From Actinomycetota bacterium (GTDB lineage Bacteria; Actinomycetota; Thermoleophilia; Gaiellales; Gaiellaceae): a stretch of 11,731 nucleotides of DNA. The DNA is taken from assembly GCA_005883365.1 (NCBI GenBank), contig VAXA01000175.1, positions 1 through 11,731 of the forward strand, read 5' to 3'. Position 1 is the stretch's first letter; every line of letters begins with the position of its first letter. The position numbers and the translations under genes are program-made. This document shows, piece after piece, positions 1 to 8,123 of this stretch. The notes beneath the pieces were generated by a model, which searched no databases, was not told where the DNA came from, and saw nothing but the letters and a program-made list of their open reading frames with translations.

Positions 1-466
1 CCCAGTCGACGCCCGGCGGCATGCCCTCGTCGGGCGTGGTCACGACCGGACCGAGCGTGAGCGCGAAATCGCGCTGCTTCGCGCCGCGCAGCTGTGGCGC
101 GACCCATTCGACGAGCGGCGTGAAGCCGCCGATCGCGCCGTCGGCGCCGACGATCGCCGCGACACGCTCCAGCTGCTCGGCTTCCGGAACTCCAGGATCG
201 TCGTCAACCGCTTTGATCGCAGCCGGGTTCGCGAAGACGAAGTCACCGGCCTCGTCGAAGAGCCGCACCGACGGCGGATGGAGCACCGGCGCGCGGAACA
301 CGACGTCGGCGAGCGGATGCTCCGCGTGCTCGCGCGCCTGCCCGCCGCCGGTGAAGAACGCCTGCAGCGTCTGCGCGGCGAGCTGGATCACCCGGTCGCC
401 GTCGATCCGTCCGGGCCAGCCGCGCTCGAGGAAGGGCTCACGCGGCGAGAACATGCACAACTTCAT
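1..466 (-). CDS. Fumarylacetoacetate hydrolase family protein, 5' part only
   Basis: Only the first 155 codons are in the window; the gene runs off the left edge, so the catalytic metal-binding part is not visible. The N terminus reads MKLCMFSPREPFLERGWPG, followed by a segment LAAQTLQAFFTGGG (about residues 29-42) and, near the cut, DFALTLGPVVTTPDE, which resembles the lead-in to the FAH catalytic domain (GxxLGPxVVTPDE pattern). The family hydrolyses C-C bonds in fumarylacetoacetate-like diketo acids; with HPPD upstream on the same strand, fumarylacetoacetate from tyrosine is a reasonable substrate, but FAH-family members also act on other acylpyruvates. The ATG lies 10 bases after the CDF transporter stop codon. 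A GAGGG Shine-Dalgarno (474-478) overlaps that stop and sits 7 bases before the ATG, so the two genes are probably co-transcribed and translated in series. Confidence 0.8.
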   Translation of the reverse strand, partial: MKLCMFSPREPFLERGWPGRIDGDRVIQLAAQTLQAFFTGGGQAREHAEHPLADVVFRAPVLHPPSVRLFDEAGDFVFANPAAIKAVDDDPGVPEAEQLERVAAIVGADGAIGGFTPLVEWVAPQLRGAKQRDFALTLGPVVTTPDEGMPPGVDW

Positions 467-476
467 GGTGTTGCCC

Positions 477-1820
477 TCACTGGGGCTCCGTGTGCACGAC
501 GACGTCGGCGATCTCCGGCCGTTCCCGCCGGATGAGCTCCTCGATCCGGCTCGCGTCGGCGTGCGCGTCGGCGAGCGTGTCGGAGCCGAGCCGCAGCGTG
601 AGGTAGGCGACCAGCCCCTCGTCGGTGTCGACGAAGCGCAGCTCGGCAGGGTCGACGCCGAGCTCCGCGCGCACGATGCGGCGCACGGTCGCGGCGTCGC
701 CGGCGACCTCGGTGCCCGCTGCTTCCTCGCCGAGCGGCTCGAGATGCGTCCGCACCGACGACACCTCGGGCGCCGCCCTCTCGATCGCGCGCTCGACCTC
801 CTCGGCGATCGCGTGCGCCTCCTTGAGCGAGAGATCGCCGGGCAGCTTCAGATGGAGCGAGAGCTCGGTTCCGCTGTCGACCGAGACGACGGAGACGTTG
901 TGCACCTCGCGGACGCGCGGAACGTCGAGCGCCGCGGCGTGCGCGCGCTCGCGCACGTCGGCGTCGGCGGCGCCGATCGGCTCGACGTGGACGACGACGT
1001 CGGCTTCCGGAAGCGCCGACTGCACCGCGCGCTCGACCGAGTCGGCCGCCGCGTGGCCCTGACCGACTGCGGCGCCGTAGTCGACACCGATGACGACGTC
1101 TGCGAAGAAGCGCCCCGCCGACTGGCGCATGCGTAGCCGCCGCAGTTGCACCGCGGGGCGAAGTCCGATGATCGCCCTCCGTGCAGCCTCCTCCGCAGCA
1201 GCCGGGGCGCGATCCATGAGCACGCCGACATTGCGCCGCATCAGGCGCGTTGCGGCGAACAGGACGAGCACGGCGACGAAGAGCGCGGCGACGGCGTCCG
1301 CGCGCGGATGGCCTGAGCGCACGAGCAGCAGGCCGGCGAGCACGGCGACCGAGCCGCCGAGGTCGCTGCCGAAGTGGAGCGCGTTCGAGGCGAGCGCGGG
1401 GCTCGAGTACGCCCGTGCCGCGCGCCACGACGCCGTGGTGCGGGCGACGTCGATGCAGATCACGATGCCGACGACGAGGAGCGCGTACCACGTCGCGTGT
1501 ACGGAGGTCCCGCCGTTGACGAGGCGGACTATGGCGCGCCAGACGATCACGACGCTCGCGATGACGAGAATCGCACCCTCGGCGAGCGCGGCGAGATGCT
1601 CGGCCTTGCCGTGGCCGTACTGGTGGCCGGGATCGGCCGGGCGAACGGCGACGCCGACGGCGAAGAACGTCAGCAGCGCGGCGATGAGATCCGTGCCGGA
1701 ATGGGCGGCCTCCGAGATGAGGCCGAGGCTGTGGGTCGCGAGCCCGGTGCCGAGCTTGAGCGCGATGAGCGCGAGCGCGGCGAACACCGACCAGAGGGCG
1801 GTTCTCCGCTGAGCCTCCAC
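477..1820 (-). CDS. CDF-family zinc-type cation efflux transporter with three C-terminal domains
   Basis: A 447-residue cation diffusion facilitator, which exports divalent metal (usually Zn2+) from cytoplasm in exchange for protons. Six membrane segments fall at roughly residues 9-28, 36-58, 82-101, 112-124, 145-169 and 175-192. The transport-site residues are H40/D44 in TM2 (AAHSGTDL) and H149/D153 in TM5 (ALHFGSDL), the H-D-H-D arrangement associated with zinc preference over cadmium in ZnT proteins. Family members are usually near 300 residues; here the extra length comes from three successive cytoplasmic ferredoxin-like repeats, about residues 225-282, 303-363 and 383-446, each ending in a V-x-H/T-x-EP motif (VHVEP, THLEP, VHTEP). 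The GTG start is supported by a TACGCT -10-like box 7 bases upstream; there is no Shine-Dalgarno and no better in-frame start. An 18-bp palindrome lies just upstream of that box. FAH-family gene follows 10 bases downstream. Confidence 0.9.
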   Translation of the reverse strand: MEAQRRTALWSVFAALALIALKLGTGLATHSLGLISEAAHSGTDLIAALLTFFAVGVAVRPADPGHQYGHGKAEHLAALAEGAILVIASVVIVWRAIVRLVNGGTSVHATWYALLVVGIVICIDVARTTASWRAARAYSSPALASNALHFGSDLGGSVAVLAGLLLVRSGHPRADAVAALFVAVLVLFAATRLMRRNVGVLMDRAPAAAEEAARRAIIGLRPAVQLRRLRMRQSAGRFFADVVIGVDYGAAVGQGHAAADSVERAVQSALPEADVVVHVEPIGAADADVRERAHAAALDVPRVREVHNVSVVSVDSGTELSLHLKLPGDLSLKEAHAIAEEVERAIERAAPEVSSVRTHLEPLGEEAAGTEVAGDAATVRRIVRAELGVDPAELRFVDTDEGLVAYLTLRLGSDTLADAHADASRIEELIRRERPEIADVVVHTEPQ

Positions 1821-1827
1821 GCGCGGA

Positions 1828-1833
1828 AGCGTA
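1828..1833 (-). promoter_or_regulatory. -10-like box TACGCT for the CDF transporter, leaderless start
   Basis: TACGCT (minus strand) ends 7 bases before the GTG at 1820, the spacing expected when transcription begins at the start codon. No Shine-Dalgarno is present. Motif match only; no transcript data. Confidence 0.5.
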
Positions 1834-1839
1834 CGGCCA

Positions 1840-1857
1840 CCGGGCGCTAGCGCCCGG
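1840..1857. promoter_or_regulatory. 18-bp perfect palindrome upstream of the CDF transporter (operator or hairpin)
   Basis: The sequence ccgggcgctagcgcccgg is a perfect palindrome. It lies in the 89-bp gap between the DUF2071 gene and the CDF transporter, covering about -20 to -37 from the transporter start, directly upstream of its -10 box. As RNA it could fold into a 7-bp stem with a CUAG loop, so it could be a terminator for the DUF2071 gene, but no T-rich tract follows. Its position between -35 and -10 also fits an operator for a metal sensor. Confidence 0.45.
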
Positions 1858-1909
1858 GGTTGTCCGGCCGGGCGTCGCCGGCTCGGCCGGCGGCGCTTCC
1901 AGCCACCGC

Positions 1910-2665
1910 TTAGGAGGCGATGGGCTCGGGCGGCCAGATGAGGGCGTCCTGCCGGAAGGCGCAGTGGCAGTGCGGCGCGCCGCTGAGCGCGAACGGCGCG
2001 ATCGAGGCCAGCTCGATCTCGGCCTCCGTCGGGCTGAGCAGCCAGCGGTCGTGGTGGATCTCGGCTCTGGCGTCCGCGGCGAAGAGGCGGTAGCGCTCGG
2101 TCAGGAACCACTCGAGCGAGCCGGGCTCGGCGTGGAAGCTCTCGCCCGTCGCTCGGTACCGGCCGGAGAAGACCCGGCCGGGCTCGCCGACTCTCACGCA
2201 TTCGGCCTCGTACCAGCCTCCGGCCGGCTCGAGCGCCATCCGCGCGTGGAACGCGGGCACGTGGTAGATCCGGCGGACGCCGAGCGCTGCGAGCCGGTTC
2301 GAGGCGTCGATGCTGAAGAACCACACGCCGGGCAGGCCGTCGGGCCCGCGGACGTACGTGCGGACGTTGAGCTGCAGGAAGGACGAGATCCCCGGCACCG
2401 GCAGCGCGCCGCGAGCCCGCAGAGCGCGCACGCGAAAGAACACGATCCCGAGCCAGGCGCTGCCGTCGTGCTCCTCGATCTCGACCTCGTCGGGCACCCG
2501 AGCACGAACGTCGGCGATGGGCACGGCCCAGTGCGCCCAGAAGGTGTGCTCCCATGTCTGGCCGAGCGTCCAACGGCTCTCCGGGAGCGGGAAAGGACGG
2601 TGACCGGCGCTACGCAGCGAGCGCGCCTGCCGGCTCGCCGCCCTCGCGTCGTCGAACAGGTCCAG
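1910..2665 (-). CDS. DUF2071 (YqjF-like) protein
   Basis: A 251-residue protein of the DUF2071 family, whose biochemical role is unknown. Recognisable stretches are the N-terminal [19 protein letters not shown] (about 22-40) with FWAHW (42-46), WLGIVFFRVRALRARG (71-86), VPGISSFLQLNVRTYV (90-105) and LPGVWFFSIDA (111-121). The start is uncertain. The family N terminus clearly extends upstream of the GTG at 2524, but in that frame the only upstream candidates are CTG codons. The CTG at 2665 is chosen because AGGAG (2671-2675) sits 5 bases before it; a CTG at 2659 is an alternative. The Shine-Dalgarno overlaps the TAG of the preceding HPPD tail, which implies that the gene originally followed HPPD directly in one operon. 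Its first 60 codons are part of the 534-bp duplication; this copy is the intact one. Confidence 0.85.
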   Translation of the reverse strand: MDLFDDARAASRQARSLRSAGHRPFPLPESRWTLGQTWEHTFWAHWAVPIADVRARVPDEVEIEEHDGSAWLGIVFFRVRALRARGALPVPGISSFLQLNVRTYVRGPDGLPGVWFFSIDASNRLAALGVRRIYHVPAFHARMALEPAGGWYEAECVRVGEPGRVFSGRYRATGESFHAEPGSLEWFLTERYRLFAADARAEIHHDRWLLSPTEAEIELASIAPFALSGAPHCHCAFRQDALIWPPEPIAS

Positions 2666-2670
2666 CGGGA

Positions 2671-2673
2671 CTC

Positions 2674-2675
<2 letters not shown>
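2671..2675 (-). promoter_or_regulatory. Shine-Dalgarno AGGAG that decides the DUF2071 start
   Basis: AGGAG on the minus strand, overlapping the TAG stop of the HPPD tail as TAGGAG, lies 5 bases before a CTG codon in the DUF2071 frame. The identical site recurs at 3205-3209 in the other repeat copy, directly after the intact HPPD stop. Confidence 0.45.
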
Positions 2676-5276
<2,601 letters not shown>

Positions 5277-5283
5277 GTCCGCG

Positions 5284-5289
5284 AACGTA
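5284..5289 (-). promoter_or_regulatory. -10-like box TACGTT for the EamA transporter
   Basis: TACGTT on the minus strand ends 7 bases before the GTG at 5276. It lies back to back with the plus-strand box at 5297-5302 in a 34-bp divergent gap. Motif evidence only. Confidence 0.5.
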
Positions 5290-5296
5290 CCTCCGT

Positions 5297-5302
5297 TAGG
5301 CT
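5297..5302 (+). promoter_or_regulatory. -10-like box TAGGCT for the 91-residue unknown gene
   Basis: TAGGCT ends 8 bases before the ATG at 5311, and no Shine-Dalgarno is present. The -35 position of this promoter would fall on the start codon of the divergent EamA gene. Motif evidence only. Confidence 0.45.
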
Positions 5303-5310
5303 CCGCTGCG

Positions 5311-5586
5311 ATGCCGGAGCCGACCTTCGCCGACGTGGACGAGCTCGTCGGGCCAGCGACGCCGCACTTCGCCTACCAGCTGCGCGCGCGTGTGCGCGAG
5401 CTCGTGCTCGACCTGGCGGACGAGCATCCCGTGCGGCAGTACGCGGAGGAGAAGATGGAGCTGCTCGACCGCCTCGGGCACGCGTCGTCGAAGGCGGCCG
5501 ACAGCCAGCGCGAGCCGCGCACACGCCTCGGCTGGAGCGAGTTGCCGAGCTCGGCGCCCGCCGACGAGCCGCTGCCCCGGCGATGA
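5311..5586 (+). CDS. Hypothetical protein, 91 residues, coupled to fabL
   Basis: Not recognised as a named family. The protein begins MPEPTFADVDELVGPATPHF and is predicted largely helical, with an acidic/basic stretch LRARVRELVLDLADEHPVRQ (about 23-42) and YAEEKMELLDRLGHASSKAA (about 43-62); the last 25 residues are rich in Pro, Ser and Arg and look disordered. There is no signal peptide or membrane segment, so it is probably cytosolic. The ATG follows a TAGGCT box by 8 bases. The stop TGA overlaps the ATG of the enoyl-ACP reductase (ATGA), so the two are translationally coupled and its role may be linked to fatty-acid synthesis or to controlling that gene. Codon pattern and spacing support a real gene. 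Confidence 0.7.
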   Translation: MPEPTFADVDELVGPATPHFAYQLRARVRELVLDLADEHPVRQYAEEKMELLDRLGHASSKAADSQREPRTRLGWSELPSSAPADEPLPRR

Positions 5587-6317
5587 GCCTCGACGGCGCT
5601 TCCGTCCTCGTGACGGGAGGGACGCGGGGGATTGGCCGCGCGATCGCGCTCCGGCTCGTGGCCGACGGCGCCGCACGCACGGTGCTCGGCTACATGCGCA
5701 ACGACGCAGCCGCCGAGGAAGCGGCAGCGCTGGTCCAGGAAGCGGGTGCAGAGGCGGTGCTCGTGCGCGGCAACGTCGCCGACGCCCGCACCGTCGAGGA
5801 GCTCGCCGCCGGAGGGCCGTATCGGGTCGTCGTCCACAACGCCGCCACCGGCGTGATCCGGCCCGCACTCGAGACCGAGGACAAGCACTGGGACTGGACG
5901 CTGGCCGCGAACGCCCGCGCCCTCCTCTCCGTCGCCCGCGCGACGGTGCCGGCGATGGAGGGAGGCGGTTCGATCCTGGCGATCTCGAGCCTCGGCGCAC
6001 AGCGCGTCCTCCCGAACTACGTCCTCGTCGGCACGTCGAAAGCGGCGCTCGAGTCGGTCGTCCGCTACCTCGCCGTCGACCTCGCGCCGCGCGGGATCCG
6101 CGTCAACTGCGTCTCGGCGGGGGTCGTCGACACCGAGGCGCTCGACTGGTTCCCGAACAAGGAACAGATGCTCGCCTCGGTGAAGCGGACGCCGGCGGGG
6201 CGGCTCGTCGAGCCGGCGGACGTCGCGGCGGTTGTCTCCTTTCTCTGCTCGCCCGACGCGGCGATGATCTGCGGCCAGACGCTCGTCGTGGACGGCGGCT
6301 TCTCCCTCGGGGCGTAA
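5583..6317 (+). CDS. fabL: Enoyl-ACP reductase III (FabL-type SDR)
   Basis: A 244-residue short-chain dehydrogenase/reductase. The Rossmann cofactor motif is TGGTRGIG (11-18), and HNAATG (85-90) corresponds to the NNAG motif. At the active site the usual YxxxK is absent: the residue four before the Lys is Val. Instead Y146 precedes K153 by six residues (NYVLVGTSKAALE), the YX6K spacing of enoyl-ACP reductases. The flanking segments VVRYLAVDLAPRGIRVNCVS, VDTEALDWFPNKE and MICGQTLVVDGGFSL closely follow the Bacillus FabL pattern. Expected role: NADPH-dependent reduction of trans-2-enoyl-ACP in the last step of fatty-acid elongation, in the cytosol. The start ATG overlaps the stop of the 91-residue unknown (ATGA); the methyltransferase starts 9 bases after its stop. 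Other SDR activities cannot be excluded. Confidence 0.82.
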   Translation: MSLDGASVLVTGGTRGIGRAIALRLVADGAARTVLGYMRNDAAAEEAAALVQEAGAEAVLVRGNVADARTVEELAAGGPYRVVVHNAATGVIRPALETEDKHWDWTLAANARALLSVARATVPAMEGGGSILAISSLGAQRVLPNYVLVGTSKAALESVVRYLAVDLAPRGIRVNCVSAGVVDTEALDWFPNKEQMLASVKRTPAGRLVEPADVAAVVSFLCSPDAAMICGQTLVVDGGFSLGA

Positions 6318-6326
6318 GGGCCGCGG

Positions 6327-6968
6327 ATGGAGCCGACCGAGGAGAACCTGCGCGCCTGGGAAGACGCGCACCGTGCGCGCGCCGAGCCCGTGGAGCTCCC
6401 GGTCTTCGTCCAGCGCACGCTCGGCGACCTGAAGGGCAAGCGTGTCCTGCACCTCCTATGCGGGACGGGCGAGGCGACCGCCGCGCTGGCGGAGCTCGGG
6501 GCCGTGGCGACGGGAGTCGACCCGCGGCCGGCGCCGCTCGAGTCGGCGCGCGAACGGTGGCCGAAGATCCTCTGGGTAGACGGCGACCCGCAGTCGCTGC
6601 CGCGCCAGCTGCGGCGCGGCCGCTTCGATCTCGTCTACTCCGGCGAGGGCGTTCTCGGCGGCCTCAACGACCTCGACGGCTGGGCAATCGGCATCGCAGC
6701 GGCGTTGCGCGAGCACGGCGAGCTGCTCCTCTTCGACGACCACCCCGTCGCCGATTGCGTCGACGGGTTGCTCCGCTGGCGGAGCGACTACTTCCGCGAC
6801 CCGGCCGATCCCGACCGGCTGTGGCGGATGGGCCAGGTCGTGAGCGCCCTCGCGCGCGCCGGACTGCACGTTCAGGCGCTCGAGGAGTACCCGGGTGGCA
6901 CATCGCGCCGCCGCCACGACCAACGCATCCCGGCGACGTTCCTCCTTTACGCGCGCCGCACCGGCTAG
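6327..6968 (+). CDS. Class I SAM-dependent methyltransferase, substrate unknown
   Basis: A 213-residue protein with a Rossmann-type SAM site: motif I VLHLLCGTGEA (40-50), an acidic residue at the end of strand 2 in ATGVDPRP (D65), and a motif-IV region FDLVYSGEGVLGGLNDLD (100-117), followed by GELLLFDDHP (131-140). The N-terminal helix ENLRAWEDAHRARA resembles those of small-molecule methyltransferases. The C-terminal region with WRMGQVVSALARAGLHVQALEEYP is typical of the group that methylates small metabolites, but no substrate can be assigned. It begins 9 bases after the fabL stop with a weak AAGG ribosome site 7 bases before the ATG, so it is probably the last gene of a three-gene plus-strand operon. 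A multi-hairpin intergenic region follows. Confidence 0.85.
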   Translation: MEPTEENLRAWEDAHRARAEPVELPVFVQRTLGDLKGKRVLHLLCGTGEATAALAELGAVATGVDPRPAPLESARERWPKILWVDGDPQSLPRQLRRGRFDLVYSGEGVLGGLNDLDGWAIGIAAALREHGELLLFDDHPVADCVDGLLRWRSDYFRDPADPDRLWRMGQVVSALARAGLHVQALEEYPGGTSRRRHDQRIPATFLLYARRTG

Positions 6969-6984
6969 CCATGTCCGGAACCGC

Positions 6985-7011
6985 CACGTCCGGTACCTGG
7001 TACCGGACGTG
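6985..7011. terminator. Inverted repeat, 13-bp arms, past the methyltransferase stop
   Basis: Arms cacgtccggtacc and ggtaccggacgtg are perfect complements separated by a single T, so the RNA hairpin would have about an 11-12 bp stem with a tiny loop. It lies 16 bases after the methyltransferase stop, where a terminator is expected, but no T tract follows on either strand. Its near-perfect symmetry also suits a protein-binding site or a dispersed repeat. Confidence 0.5.
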
Positions 7012-7042
7012 TTCCACGCGGGCGTGTCCGGCGGAGACGTTT

Positions 7043-7058
7043 CGGCTTGACCAAGCCG
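7043..7058. repeat. Small inverted repeat (6-bp arms) in the convergent gap
   Basis: cggctt-gacc-aagccg forms a 6-bp stem with a 4-base loop. It lies between the two larger inverted repeats and could be part of the same composite element; alone it would be unremarkable. Confidence 0.3.
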
Positions 7059-7073
7059 TCGTCCTTGTCCCAG

Positions 7074-7108
7074 CAGACACGGCCGGAACCTTTTACCGGC
7101 CGTGTCTG
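7074..7108. terminator. Inverted repeat, 13-bp arms, past the aminotransferase stop
   Basis: Arms cagacacggccgg (7074-7086) and ccggccgtgtctg (7096-7108) are perfect complements around a 9-base loop. It lies one base beyond the minus-strand aminotransferase stop, in terminator position. No T tract follows, as is common in high-GC actinobacteria. It shares the CCGG core and the GGAACC/GGTACC theme of the 6985-7011 repeat. Confidence 0.55.
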
Positions 7109-7109
7109 G

Positions 7110-8123
7110 TTAGGACAGCCGTTCGAGCGCCTCGTCGAGCTCGGCGTCGGTGATCGTCAGCGGCGGCGTCGCCTGGATGAGCGAGCCGTCGAGGCCGGCC
7201 GGGACGACGATGACGCCACGCGCGAGCGCGTCCTCCGCAGCGCCCTCGCGTGCGCGGAGAAGCCCGCGACCGCGCCAGCCGGCCCGCTCGAAGCGCTCGC
7301 CCGCCTCGCGCACCCGATCGAGGAGCTTCGGCGCCTCCTGGAGCACGACGAGCGCCGCGGCGGACGCGAGCGGGTTCCCGACGTGCGTGTGCGTGTAGAC
7401 GTCCTCGGGCCCGAGCTGCCAGACCGCTTCGAGGCCGTCGCGGTAGAAGAGCGCCGCCGAGAGCGGCAGGCCGCCGCCAAGCGCCTTTCCCACGCACAGC
7501 ACGTCCGCGACCTCCTCGCCCGGCCACATCTCGCCGACGCGGCCAAGTCCCGCGAAGATCGAGTCGACGATCAGCAGCGCTCCGCTCTCGTCGCAGCGCA
7601 GGCGCAAGATTCGGAGGAAGTCGTCCGGCGGCACGCGCGAGCCCGCCCTCCCCTGCACCGGCTCGACGATCACGCAGCCGGCGTCCTCCGGCAGCGGCCC
7701 CGGATCCTCGCCGTACGCCCGCCGGTACACAGGCCCCGGCAGCCACTGCGCGAACGGCTCGCGGAACCGCTCGAATCCCGTCGCCGCGAGCGCCAGCAGT
7801 CCAGTGCCATGGTACGCACCGTCGAACGCGACGATCCCCGGCCGCCCCGTGGCGAGCAGCGCCGTCCGGAGCGCGATCTCGACCGCGTCCTCCCCTGTCA
7901 CGCCGAGCTTCGCCGGCCGCGGCAACGCCTCCCGCAGACGCAACGTCACTTCCGCGTCGGCGAGATCCCCGAGCGCGTGCACGACCTCCTGCTCGCGCCA
8001 GGCCTCGAGGATGCGCGGGTTACGGTGGCCGAGCGCCGCGACGCCGAAGCCGCCCGTGAGGTCGAGGAGCTCGCGCCCGTTGGCGAGCGTGACGCGGCAG
8101 CCCTCAGCCCGCGCCCAGATCAC
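7110..8123 (-). CDS. Class III PLP-dependent aminotransferase, short form, coupled to proline dehydrogenase
   Basis: A 337-residue fold-type I aminotransferase of the ornithine/acetylornithine/GABA group. Visible features are GHRNPRI (32-38), the AYHG motif (103-106), EPVQGRAG (154-161), the PLP-pairing D187 in LLIVDSIFAGLGRVG, the Schiff-base lysine K213 in VGKALGGGLP and THTHVGNPLASAAAL (244-258). Two oddities: family members are usually near 390-430 residues, and the conserved DEVQ-type motif reads DSIF here, losing the Glu and the Gln. The GTG start overlaps the proline dehydrogenase stop (GTGA), so translation is coupled. Proline dehydrogenase yields pyrroline-5-carboxylate, the product an ornithine aminotransferase also makes; ornithine is therefore a candidate substrate, not proven. 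A separate pyrroline-5-carboxylate dehydrogenase is not in the window. Confidence 0.85.
   Translation of the reverse strand: MIWARAEGCRVTLANGRELLDLTGGFGVAALGHRNPRILEAWREQEVVHALGDLADAEVTLRLREALPRPAKLGVTGEDAVEIALRTALLATGRPGIVAFDGAYHGTGLLALAATGFERFREPFAQWLPGPVYRRAYGEDPGPLPEDAGCVIVEPVQGRAGSRVPPDDFLRILRLRCDESGALLIVDSIFAGLGRVGEMWPGEEVADVLCVGKALGGGLPLSAALFYRDGLEAVWQLGPEDVYTHTHVGNPLASAAALVVLQEAPKLLDRVREAGERFERAGWRGRGLLRAREGAAEDALARGVIVVPAGLDGSLIQATPPLTITDAELDEALERLS

Noticed and set aside
21..1136. Long plus-strand open frame opposite the FAH-family and CDF genes
   Set aside because: Arginine- and serine-rich translation with no recognisable domain; it is the antisense of two clear minus-strand genes in GC-rich sequence.
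2522..2524. GTG at 2524 as the start of the DUF2071 gene
   Set aside because: It would remove the WTLGQTWEH and FWAHW stretch that belongs to the family N terminus, and it has neither a -10 box nor a Shine-Dalgarno at suitable distance.
477..2573. One 698-codon minus-strand frame that looks like a fusion of an N-terminal region with the CDF transporter
   Set aside because: The N-terminal 250 residues are the out-of-frame reading of the DUF2071 gene (arginine-rich, low complexity). The CDF gene has its own GTG start with a -10 box at 1820.
6969..7109. CRISPR array or tRNA in the repeat-rich convergent gap
   Set aside because: The repeats are inverted, unequal in length and spacing, without regular spacers; no cloverleaf or anticodon arm can be drawn.
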